This document shows, piece after piece, positions 1-7,893 of a stretch of DNA of 10,759 nt (positions are counted from its first letter, which is position 1; each line of letters begins with the position of its first letter). Where the stretch lies: contig JADNRX010001353.1 in assembly GCA_015501595.1 (NCBI GenBank), forward strand, positions 1 through 10,759. The letters run 5' to 3'. A program made the translations under genes and the position numbers. This stretch comes from Hymenopellis radicata. Taxonomy: Eukaryota; Basidiomycota; Agaricomycetes; Agaricales; Physalacriaceae. Under the pieces are notes generated by a model, which did no database searches, was not told where the DNA came from, and saw only the letters and a list, made by a program, of their open reading frames with translations.

Positions 1-755
1 TCGTCCGTCGAAGAAAAGAAAATGTCCTCGACAGCTTCGACGTCGTCAGTGACCGAGGGTGCATAAGCATCACTTTGAATCGACACTGAGTCTGAACGGT
101 TCAGGCTTTCGGATGCCGTATGTGAGTTCAGTTCATCGCAGGGAAGACCCCTAGACTCCGCATCGATTGCGTCTATACGCTTAGCATCTTCGCTAGTATA
201 ACAGCTGATGTCGTAATCCGTTCCACCCGAGAACTCGGGGCTATTTGAGTAGTCGTGGTTTTCAGGCGCCACCAGGACGTCGAAGTCATCCAAGGTCGTC
301 TGGTAACAGTTGTCCCATGGTAGGGGGCGGGATATAGGAAGAGGCGGGCGACCGAGAGGATGCTCAGTCGCAGGAAGGATCGGAACACACATGTCCGGAG
401 TTCTGTGTTTGAACTTGTCTGGGCAATTAGGACGCGGTTTGGTCAGGCCAATTTGAACTGGGCGTAAACCTATTCTATTGAACTCGGCGTGCTGATCAGG
501 GAACCCGTGCCACTATGAGTGAAGTTGTAAATACAACTGCAAGAAACTATACAAAGGCTTACCTGAGTGCAATATCCAGCATATTGCTTCCAAGGCAATT
601 TATCAAACAAGATCTTTCGCGACCGAGTCTCCGCCTTGGCAGTAGTACCGCAAGGTTGCAGCGGGATCGACGGAGAATGCCACAAACGTTCCTTCATACG
701 GTACATCGAGGATTCCTCGTTTGCGAGATTTCGGTGGCGGGTTGGCAGTCGTCAT
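1..755 (-). CDS. Unrecognised acidic, Ser-rich basidiomycete protein; 3' end outside window
   Basis: I do not recognise the family. The proposed start is the ATG at 755-753, which begins MTTANPPPKSRKRGILDVPY and has a TATA-like box about 35 bp upstream. Exon 1 runs 755-563, a 50-nt intron with a GTAAGC donor and TAG acceptor runs 562-513, and exon 2 runs from 512 off the left edge. Exon 1 needs one single-base frame change near 605-613: the frame from 755 ends there at a stop, while the next frame continues with FDKLPWKQYAGYCTQ straight into exon 2. Exon 2 has a Pro/Arg-rich stretch containing HPLGRPPLPISRPLPWDNCY. An acidic, Ser-rich part follows that includes YTSEDAKRIDAIDAESRG and SDSVSIQSDAYAPSVTDD. 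Pieces of the same protein recur at 2428-2950 and 3906-3974, so it belongs to a locally duplicated family. No catalytic motif, signal peptide or membrane segment is visible. The open frame and clean splice make a real gene likely; its function is unknown. Confidence 0.55.
140..205. repeat. 66-bp block duplicated at 3906-3974
   Basis: The block lies inside the coding sequence of the left-edge gene (minus strand, peptide YTSEDAKRIDAIDAESRG). It is identical by eye to 3906-3974 except for one extra CGC-type triplet there. Similarity drops off sharply at both ends. Confidence 0.85.
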
Positions 756-1067
756 GTCGTAAGTATACGTCTAAAGAAAGCCCTCTACCGCTTATAAGGT
801 CAGCCCTTACATTGTTCCATGAAAAGACAATAGACACGGAAACAACAAGAAGTGAACAAAAAGGGAACTTGGGCCGGCCCTACACCCATCAATGCATCAC
901 AGTCGGCAATCACACTTTTTGTTCGTAAATGGTCGTGCATTGTCTTCACCCATGGGCCATCATGGACCTTCAGTGCTCTTGTTCTCATAACACGACAAAA
1001 ACAATATTGTCTTGTGCATATAAATGACACTACTTCGTTCTCTTGGACCTCACTCACACAATCTCCC
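756..1067. promoter_or_regulatory. Divergent promoter region with a TATA-like box for each flanking gene
   Basis: The 312 bp between the two divergent start codons hold a symmetric CTTATAAG at 790-797, about 35 bp from the leftward ATG at 755. On the other side TATAAAT at 1019-1025 lies about 43 bp before the rightward ATG at 1068. The spacing is short for fungal core promoters but supports both chosen starts. The frame of the rightward gene is open back to 852, but it contains no ATG before 1068, so I treat that stretch as non-coding. Transcription start sites are inferred. Confidence 0.45.
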
Positions 1068-1986
1068 ATGGAAGGCTCAATCTGTGGCATCCACGCTTCC
1101 GTCTACGATCCACTCTACGACTGCCTTTGCGAACTTAAAGGCTCTCCTCTAAGAGGATCAAAGGCTAGCCTAGCGTCTATCAAACCATGCAGCACCCTTT
1201 CCATCACGAAAACCAAGAAATTTCGACCTTGCCTGGTGCTGAAGGCGAATCCGCTGTCTAACTATAAGACCATCAGTCTGATGGCAACCTTTGGCGGCAT
1301 CGACTACGACAAGTTGGCGGATCTTCTGCAGCGCGTTGTTCGACCCGTCCAAAACGATCACCCATCCTTTTGCGATACACGAGCGGTCCCCGTCACGCCA
1401 GCGTGGCCCAAAGACCCACAGTGGGTGATATGTTGGCCAAAGCGCGTCACCGTCGAACTCTCTGCATGGTCTGATGACGTGCCATACTCTGTGGACAAGA
1501 ATGATATCCGGGAACTCAATAACTACCTTGTAGAGGTGCGACGAACACTGGTGGAAGACACGCGGACTAAGAGTGGCCTCAGACAGCAGTTATTCGATAA
1601 TCTCATAGTACGTATATCTGATCCAATGATCACTCTGTGGCTCATGTCCTTTGATAGCGCTGGAAGAAAAACTACGAGGCTCAGGTCAGTATTTGACTCG
1701 TCTACCTAGGTAAGGAACTTACTGGATGACGCAGGGAAATGGCTCGATCTACAGTAAAGTGCCAGATGGCAGCCGAGGCAGTCTTGTTTCCACGCGCACC
1801 TCTGCATCGTCAGCATACTCGACTTCGACAAGTAGTTTGTCATCGATTCCAGAAATCTCAGAAGACGACGAGCCCGTCGCAACACCTACACCCACCATCA
1901 CCACATTCGCTGGAAAAATGATAAAGAACATCAGCAAGGCTTCTCGGTCTTCTCATTTCTCTAGACATAATCTTTCATCGGTATGA
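1068..1986 (+). CDS. Hypothetical protein, 272 residues, three exons, Ser/Thr-rich C-terminal tail
   Basis: The gene reads cleanly as exons 1068-1607, 1658-1684 and 1735-1986, joined by two 50-nt phase-0 introns with GTACGT...TAG and GTCAGT...CAG borders. The start is the first ATG in frame, behind a TATA-like box. Residues 1-180 form a compact domain with a Lys-rich turn and beta-strand-like blocks such as KKFRPCLVLKANPL and ISLMATFGGIDYDKLADLL, then WPKDPQWVICWPKRVTVEL. This organisation resembles uncharacterised agaricomycete proteins I have seen, but I cannot name a family. The tiny second exon supplies RWKKNYEAQ. The last 80 or so residues are low-complexity Ser/Thr (for example STRTSASSAYSTSTSSLSS), then an acidic patch and a basic end, and are probably disordered and a possible phosphorylation target. 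No signal peptide or membrane helix is seen. The clean frame across three exons supports a functional gene. Confidence 0.65.
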
Positions 1987-2427
1987 CATTTACTTTGCCC
2001 AGCCAGTAATTGCTCATTAACGATGAACAGACGAAGAAAAACGTTGTAATACAAGACCCTCCAATGAAGCGAACGAATCCTTCTAGGGTTAGCGTCTCGA
2101 GCTGTCGCTCTCAAAGCAGTGGGAGAAGCTGCTGGGCACAAGGGCCTCCAGCTATTCGTGTGATGTGAAGGGTCCTACTATTTAATGGCGCCTCCAAGTG
2201 GACGTCTCGTATAGCCCCATGGTCATCTATAACAGAGCCACGTCTATCTTACATTTCGTTTAATATCAAGTCTATGCCTTGATGCATGCTCTATTGATTT
2301 GAATCAATTCTGTTTCCCCCGCCTGCTGCACAGAAGGGACTACTTCATGACTCGCAGATACTCAAGAAGGTGGACTGCGATATCGAAATTGCATCCCGGA
2401 CGCAACAGGTCGACGCGTCAAGTAACT
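1987..2427. other. Gap between convergent genes; no gene recognised
   Basis: This stretch lies downstream of the 272-residue gene and downstream of the broken minus-strand fragment that ends near 2428. Short open frames on both strands lack exon-like borders or recognisable motifs. It probably holds the 3' ends of both transcription units and degraded sequence. Confidence 0.4.
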
Positions 2428-2950
2428 TCACAATTTAAAGCAAGTAGAACTTGGCATATGTAATAGAGGTGGACGTTTCCCAGCAGCAGCAGCAGTACGC
2501 TCAGCCTCCATCCAACGCATCAACACGACAAAATAGAAACTATAACACTGGTCCGCAGACAGCATTATGATAACAGAATCTCTACTGATACGAGAAGGGG
2601 ACTCACGTGTAACATGCATTCGTCGAGGCCGCACAGAACCTTTCTCGCCAGGAGCCGGGAGCGAACCAGAGCGTCGACGAGCTTTGCATTCATCAACAAT
2701 CCTGAGCAGAATTAGGCTGATATGTACGTGTTTTACTGAACGTAGAGCTTACCTTTTCAAAGCAGCATGCTCGTCCCACAGTTCTGCTGGATCCGAAAGA
2801 GCTTTGATGACATTACGGTCTAGAGTGACCTTGACGGCTGGCGTAAAGATCTTGTTCGATGTATTCCATGGCATCCACATCGTCAGTGATGTCCGGCGTA
2901 TAATCGTCGCTTTGAATCGACGCTGAATCGGACTCGTCCCGGACCTCCAT
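2428..2950 (-). pseudogene. Broken partial copy of the left-edge gene
   Basis: Reading leftward from an ATG at 2950-2948, the first 90 nt encode SDSASIQSDDYTPDITDDVD, which aligns with SDSVSIQSDAYAPSVTDD of the gene at the left edge. The frame then breaks near 2850 and resumes as IFTPAVKVTLDRNVIKALSD followed by PAELWDEHAALKR. A good 51-nt intron at 2752-2702 (GTAAGC...CAG) leads to IVDECKARRRSGSLPAPGEK. Further exon-like sequence runs to a stop at 2428 and includes an Ala run encoded by five CAG units on the plus strand at 2481-2495. Only a C-terminal part of the parent is present and the order is damaged, so I call it a pseudogene. It may show what the left-edge protein looks like beyond the window. 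Function is unknown. Confidence 0.5.
2505..2536. repeat. Direct repeat, left copy (partner 2944-2974)
   Basis: The block beginning CCTCCATCCAACGCATCAAC matches 2944-2974, which begins CCTCCATCCGACGCGTCAAC, in the same orientation. The copies differ mainly by G/A changes on this strand plus one A gained in the A run. Two of the changes are CpG to TpG when read on the minus strand. They bracket most of the broken gene fragment. On the minus strand both encode a similar short peptide (FVVLMRWMEAE versus FAVLTRRMEVR). Confidence 0.7.
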
Positions 2951-2974
2951 CCGACGCGTCAACACGGCAAATAG
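2944..2974. repeat. Direct repeat, right copy (partner 2505-2536)
   Basis: This is the right-hand partner of the block at 2505-2536. It retains CpG sites where the left copy has TpG or CpA. It lies at the 5' (right) edge of the broken minus-strand fragment, about 110 bp before the isochorismatase-like start codon. Confidence 0.7.
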
Positions 2975-3084
2975 CGCGTATTAGACGATGATAGCGCGAT
3001 AATATTTCTTACCAAGCATTCGCATGAACTCAACTTCAAGTTATTAATACAAGGCTTAGCCACGCCGCGGTAACAGGCTACATC

Positions 3085-3796
3085 ATGTCGCTGAAACTTT
3101 CCTCTCGATCAGCCCTCATCGTCGTTGATGTCCAAAACGGTTTGTTTCCTCTGCCTTCGTCTGCCTCCTACTGCTCAACATATATCTTACAGGATTCCGC
3201 CTCGCACCGTATTCTCACATGGAAGTTTTTCCAGAACTGAACTCTGTCATCCGGAACATCTCCTCCGTCATAGAGGCATTCGGGCAGCCTCGCTAGCTGT
3301 GATTCACGTCTACCACGACTCCCTCCAAGATTCTCCGCTCAACCGCAAACTTTCCCAGGGCTACGCTGTCATGCCCGAGGCAGCCCCTGCCGGCGACGAA
3401 ATCATCTTCGTGAAGAACGTGAACTCGAGCTTCATTGGGACAGGGCTCTGTTGGAGTCCGCGACCACTGTGCCACCAACCGGTCGGTGGCACAGTGGTCG
3501 CGGACTCCAACAGGCTCGAGGCACACCTTCGGGCGGCCGAGATTGGCACGCTGGTGATTCTTGGGCTGACTACGTCGCACTGCGTGAGTACCACCACACG
3601 CATGGCCGGAAACTGATTGTTTTTGCCGCGCAACGGGACGGCGATGTTTGAATGCCCCGCGGCGCCGGGGAATAACAAGCACTTTGACGCTGAGACGATG
3701 CACGAAGTCGCCTTGTCCGAGCTTCACGACGAATTCGCCACGGTCATCACCACGAAGGAGATCATTGACAGCGTAAAAAGGATCGCAAAAAGTTGA
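3085..3796 (+). pseudogene. Isochorismatase-like cysteine hydrolase, interrupted
   Basis: Isochorismatase-fold hydrolases use an Asp-Lys-Cys triad to cleave vinyl-ether, amide or related bonds; the substrate here is unknown. Exon 1 (3085-3139) starts [19 protein letters not shown] and carries the catalytic Asp. A 53-nt intron (3140-3192) joins it to [19 protein letters not shown]. Near 3290 the frame must shift by one base, after FGQPR, to continue [15 protein letters not shown]. The Lys lies in [14 protein letters not shown] and the Cys in [16 protein letters not shown], so all three triad residues are present. A TGA at 3614-3616 then interrupts the same frame, which goes on as LFLPRNGTAMFECPAAPG and HFDAETMHEVALSELHDEF to a stop at 3794-3796, a normal family C-terminus. 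A 64-bp palindrome plus a 5-bp duplication adds 23 codons before [17 protein letters not shown]. The gene lies between two fragments of the left-edge gene. It is probably a pseudogene, unless the breaks are sequencing errors. Confidence 0.85.
3449..3512. repeat. 64-bp near-perfect palindrome inserted in the isochorismatase-like gene
   Basis: Bases 3449-3480 and 3481-3512 are reverse complements of each other with a single mismatch (3477 against 3484) and no spacer. The ends read TGTTGGAG...CTCCAACA, so the unit has TG...CA termini. GGCTC stands immediately before it (3444-3448) and again immediately after it (3513-3517), like a 5-bp target-site duplication. Removing 69 bp restores [11 protein letters not shown], matching the usual family pattern, which marks this as an insertion. 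The added length is a multiple of three. It could be a tiny foldback element or a templated or assembly-made inversion. Confidence 0.85.
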
Positions 3797-3905
3797 ATAG
3801 CCTTACACTTGGTTAAATATGGTTGGTTCGTCTACGAATTGCACTTGAGTATGGGTGTATCGAATAGGCTGAGCCTGTCGGGCACATGTGAATCCACTCC
3901 TTCAG

Positions 3906-3974
3906 AGGGAAGACCCCTAGACTCCGCATCGATTGCGTCTATACGCCGCTTAGCATCTTCGCTAGTATAACAGC
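3906..3974. repeat. 69-bp copy of 140-205 with one extra codon
   Basis: On the minus strand it encodes YTSEDAKRRIDAIDAESRG, one Arg longer than the parent. It sits about 60 bp beyond the stop codon of the minus-strand terpene synthase, between that gene and the isochorismatase-like gene. The gain is a slippage-type CGC to CGCCGC. The frame continues with a weakly similar peptide (GLPSEGVDSH against GLPCDELNSH) before similarity is lost. Confidence 0.85.
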
Positions 3975-4035
3975 AGAGAACAACACGTACCAAGTCGATA
4001 TTGTGATCAATCCTGTCCTCCGAGCCTCCTCGTCT

Positions 4036-5224
4036 TCAAAACAAGGAGTATCTCTTGCAGCTGATGCTCCATTGGATATTTCCCACAATCAGGTCGAGCA
4101 TGGATTCGACGTAGCGATCGATTTTCGTGAGCTCTTGTGGGAAGAAGGATGGGAGCTGCTCTTTGCACGCAACGAAGCGTGTCAAGACGGCAGAGAATTG
4201 CTTTGTCGTATAATCAATCGCTGCTTGGTGATCTCCATCTGCGACGGGAACATTAGGGTCCTTCATAGCCACGGTGACATAGTTGTTAAGCGCGCCGTCC
4301 TCGAGGTACTCTTTGCGGTAGGAATAGATATCCTGAATCGAGTAAGACGACTCTAGTGGGTGAAGAGGTGCAACTTGCCACGTACATTGGACAGAGCGAC
4401 TAGATCAACAGTAGCTTCTTCCATCTCTCTCAGAATGGGGTGTTTCAAGATCTCTTCAGGAAGGTCGATGTCGAACGTCCAGCGCGCCAGGTCCAAGAAC
4501 GGCCACAGCCCTACGGAGGACCTTCTTGTCTGTACATACGCTTCGAGTGTTATCGGATCCACGGACTCTCTGTCGAGCGCTTCCTGAACTACACCGTCCG
4601 CGAGCAGCTGGTTACTTGCAATGAAGGCAGCCTTGTACTTTGAGTCAATTTGTGGCATTATCACTGAAATCAGACTGAGTCTACGGTAAGTCAAAGCTGG
4701 TGAAACCTGCTGGAACGTACTGTTTCATGACAATAACAGGACCCGGAACGTCCCCCAGGTCATCTGTGTCATTGGCTGTCAATGTCTTCATGTACAGATC
4801 GGCCCATCTCTTCGAGTCTGTGCTCAAGGTCGGCGAGTCCCTTTTCGGGTGTCAGATTATCTGCGTCATGAAGGTAGAGGCGGAACTATTGCATACGTTA
4901 GCCTCTCTAGAACGAGGAAGAGCATCATCCAATCCAGACAGACGCGTAAATGAATCATGTCCGAGTCTGGAAATGCACGCGCTATCAACAGTGCGAGTTC
5001 CGCTTTCTTCCATGCCTTGAGGTTAAACAATCTTGAGCTGCTATAACCAGTAACTCCTAAACCCAACTGACCTGCTTGTGTGGTAGACTGAGAAACTCGG
5101 CCGCATCGATCCAGGCGTTGTAGCTTGCTTCGAGGTCTTCGAAGTTTGAATTATTGGGCTTTTCGTACTGCGGAAGAAGCTGAAGAGCCAGCAAATCGGA
5201 CAGGCGATACTGAATCCCAGTCAT
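4036..5224 (-). CDS. Sesquiterpene-synthase-type class I terpene cyclase
   Basis: Class I terpene synthases ionise a prenyl diphosphate (farnesyl diphosphate for most fungal members) with Mg2+ and cyclise the cation; they are usually cytosolic. The model has exons 5224-5072, 5015-4897, 4840-4707, 4663-4386 and 4332-4036, all phases agree, and it gives 326 residues, near the usual 330-350. The first residues, MTGIQYRLSDLLALQLLP, fit the family N-terminus. The NSE metal motif is intact as NDIYSYRKE (N228, S232, E236). Arg182 in the RR pair lies 46 residues before it, the expected place for the pyrophosphate sensor. The C-terminus has GNIQWS and the R322-Y323 pair. The first metal motif, normally D(D/E)xxD, reads LFLVLERLTD (E88 to D92), so the leading Asp is Glu and the second acid is Arg. 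The protein stops four residues after that pair, a little early. The intron at 4896-4841 has a CTGAC branch point; the 43-nt intron at 4706-4664 is the least certain. The product cannot be predicted. Confidence 0.92.
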
Positions 5225-5773
5225 GGCACCAAAAAACTCAGATAAGCTTGGCTTGACTCTAGAGCGAGAGAATCAGACAGCTAGCGCTTGTGAAGATGGC
5301 TGTCAGATAAGAAGTCTCGTATATCGCAAATGATCATCAAAACCCGAGCGAGTCCGGAGCAGCATGATGAAGGGGGTTGATGGTGAAGCCGTTTGAGGCC
5401 TTCGGCAAATCTCTGAATCCTGATCGGCATGATCCGCGGAGAGGCCTGTTTGCTTTCGTCCCTCCTCCATGCAGCGATTTTCAAACCTCATACGGGCGCT
5501 GATTGAGAATCTGTGTCTGGCTCTCGTTGAACAGTTTTACTTGTTTCTTTGGTATGCAAACGCGAAGGCATCAGGACCGTATCAAATCAGCACATGCATC
5601 CCATCTCGCCTTCTAATATTGCCGTAAGAACATGCGCGGCGAGGGCCCGTAATGGAACGTGTGTTTTCCTCTTCTATTCTAGACATGTGTCCTTAAGGTG
5701 ACAGCTTTTCTCCGAGATCTTTAATAAGGAACGCTCGCGCTCAACTGTATCAACCCACTATCAACCCACTATC
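5225..5773. promoter_or_regulatory. Divergent promoter region between terpene synthase and DUF6534 gene
   Basis: These 549 bp separate the start codons of two divergent genes. On the DUF6534 side an AT-rich TTTAATAAGG at 5720-5729 could serve as a TATA-like element about 45-55 bp before the ATG. An 11-bp unit ATCAACCCACT is repeated in tandem at 5749-5770, with a partial third copy abutting the ATG. No clear TATA box is seen on the terpene synthase side. Short minus-strand open frames at 5281-5491 show no terpene synthase or other motif, so I read them as upstream sequence. Confidence 0.45.
5749..5773. repeat. Short tandem repeat in the 5' leader of the DUF6534 gene
   Basis: Two full copies and three bases of a third of the 11-bp unit ATCAACCCACT run directly into the start codon at 5774. 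It probably lies in the 5' untranslated leader. Confidence 0.8.
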
Positions 5774-7852
5774 ATGGCGGCCACTCCTACTCCAGAGCAA
5801 GTAGCGGCACTCTTTCACGCTCTCCGACAACTATTCGGCACATGCCTCATCGGCTTTACTCTTGGGACTACGTGGGACCTTCTTTTCAAATCCTCTCACT
5901 AAGAGAACTAGCTCATCTGCATCCTAGTTTGTATGGTGTCTCTGTCCTACAGACGTTCATTTACTTCAGACTCTACACCAAGGACCACTGGTTCCTCAAG
6001 AGCACGGTAAACGTCTCGCTAGTCTTTGTATTGCACTCGGGCTTACTTTCCCTTCTTGAGATCGCCTCCTTGTGGTGAGTTTCCCAGTTCAAGTTCTAGT
6101 CTGGTCCAGGTTCTGGTCGTTGCGTGTCTTACAGGGTCGAACAGGACCCTGGATACTTTGACGACTATCTTCGTTGCCCATTCTCTCTACGTTTACTTCG
6201 TCTTGAACTTTGGCGAAGACCCAACCGTTAACCTCGTCATTCCATGGTACGCGCGTATCGTTTACCTCGGAGTCCATATTACTGACTTGTGTTGGCAGGA
6301 GCTTCGTGGTGTGTGCGTTGCCCTTGGTCCTCGCATTTTACTCAGCTTTTGGTTGCGCGTCCTGACAGGCTGAGAAATTCCTTGTGGTGGGTCATTTATC
6401 TGTTGTGATTCCTACACCATCTCATCGGTATCCTCATCATTTCAGACGGTTATCACATTTATTGCCCAACTGTATGTTCGCCAGCCTTACTGTGGCGGAA
6501 AATTGTTCATAGTGCGCGTCTTAGATTCTATGCTCGTACCATATGGAAGGGTAGGCGTCCTGTCGATGTCCAGAACGTATACATGATCGTCTTATAGTCA
6601 GCGCCCACAAGATTGTGGTCTTTTGCATCGTAAGTGTTTGTCATGGCGCGTTTTTCTCTCATACCCCGAACTATCATAGGTTGCCCTTGCCATCGCGTCC
6701 TTCGGTGAGACTCAGGTTTGATCTTGCATCGCGAAGCTAACGAGACTCGCACAGGCTTAGGAATAGGTACGAATTTACCGCGTTATTGTAGATTTTAGTT
6801 GCTAAGTCGCGTCTGCACTAGTGACCACAGTTCACTTGTAGGCCTCTTTCTTGCTCCCTTCCATAGGAGTCTAACGTCGACCAGATTCCAGGACCGGCTG
6901 GTGACTTCAATAGCTGCACGAGAGTTCTCTGTGTGTGTCGTTGACATGCTGGTTTTCAGACAATTTTGAACTGACAGCTCCGATGTGCAGATCATAAGTG
7001 GCCTTGTCCAAGGATTTGCTGCCCTCAACGATATCATCATCACTGTCGCATTATGCTACTTCCTGCACATTCACCGCTCTGCCGCGATTGGCTCGTACGT
7101 GGTTCGAGATGCCTCGTCCGTGATATCTGACACTGAATATACCCCTCGCAGGACGGGGCAGCTTATCGACAGTCTAATACTGTACGCTGTGAGTCGAGGT
7201 ACGTGAATTGACTGAGACTGCTCCTTCCGATGGGTTTACCCGCTCTTCTCAGGAGTTCTAAACGGCGTAAGTGCATACATTTTTACTCGCGCTTGGCCCT
7301 GATCGTGTTCTCAGCATCACCCAAATCATGTTTTTGGTCCTGGTACGATTCTAACGGATGTTGACGTTTTCACCAGTTACATCCTTTTCTGTAGAACGTG
7401 GGTCTTCCTCATGATACGTATTGGCAACCATTCCATCAAGTTGTTGGAAAACGTCCGTCGAGCTCTATACCAAGGCCTAAGTTCGCGGCTTCACACACTT
7501 TGTAGTCTACGTGAACTCTGTCCTTTGCGACGTAAGCGACAGGATGATGGCTCCCTTCGTCTAAGCTCCTAACGACTTCGTAGGTTGAATGTTAGAAAAC
7601 GTCTCAAACGCAACAGAGGATTCTGGCACTGTCGGGCTCCCTGAATTCCATGCCAGGACAACAGACTATAGCACGGATGTTCACGTCAGTTTTCTTTCCT
7701 CCTTCTTGAGCACCATTGACTTCCAGCAGACACAATCGCATCCCTCGTTTCACTCGGCATCTATGTCACTTCGACCGAAAGCTAACACGCAGATCAAACA
7801 CCTCAATGTCAGACGTATTGTGAAGGCCTTCGCCCGCAAAAGGTATCTATAA
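5774..7852 (+). CDS. DUF6534-type seven-helix membrane protein, about 21 exons, frame breaks near 3' end
   Basis: The family is common in agaricomycetes; its role is unknown. The start MAATPTPEQVAALFHALRQL is followed by helix 1 with LYGVSVLQTFIYFRLYTKDH. Exons: 5774-5871, 5928-6006, 6061-6074, 6145-6246, 6299-6308, 6369-6386, 6446-6471, 6525-6550, 6598-6629, 6680-6704, 6755-6766, 6822-6837, 6885-6930, 6991-7094, 7152-7198 and 7253-7266. These keep one frame for 223 codons and give family landmarks: LDTLTTIFVAHSLYVYF, NLVIPWSFVAEKFLV, QLFYARTIWKVS, IISGLVQGFAALNDIIITVA, LIDSLILYAVSRG. Later exons are 7315-7342, 7395-7452, 7506-7531, 7584-7684 and 7727-7852, with YWQPFHQVVGK, LYVNSVLCD and LNVRKRLK. 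One base is surplus at the junctions 7266/7315 and 7531/7584, and the frame changes again near 7600 before the polar tail GTVGLPEFHARTTDY. Skipping 7315-7342 would restore the first break but lose part of helix 7. It may be a pseudogene or contain read errors. Confidence 0.8.
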
Positions 7853-7893
7853 TTACAAAGTTTTTGGCGTACATGGGTTTGCCAGTACGGTAC

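Noticed and set aside
470..706. Separate short protein starting MYRMKERLW
   Set aside because: The upstream frame from 755 reads more like protein and joins the same downstream exon after one base change; I treat 706 as an internal shifted frame.
852..1067. N-terminal extension of the 272-residue protein
   Set aside because: The frame is open but begins with GTG and has no ATG before 1068; a TATA-like box at 1019-1025 lies inside it.
3449..3514. The palindrome as a spliced intron (GT...AG borders at 3450-3514)
   Set aside because: Removing it at those borders shifts the frame, and it lacks a usual donor; it reads through in frame instead.
4700..5020. Plus-strand gene opposite the terpene synthase
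   Set aside because: It is a shadow of well-supported terpene synthase exons and lacks any motif.
5281..5491. Extra 5' exon of the terpene synthase
   Set aside because: The peptides show no family similarity, and the ATG at 5224 already gives the normal N-terminal motif.
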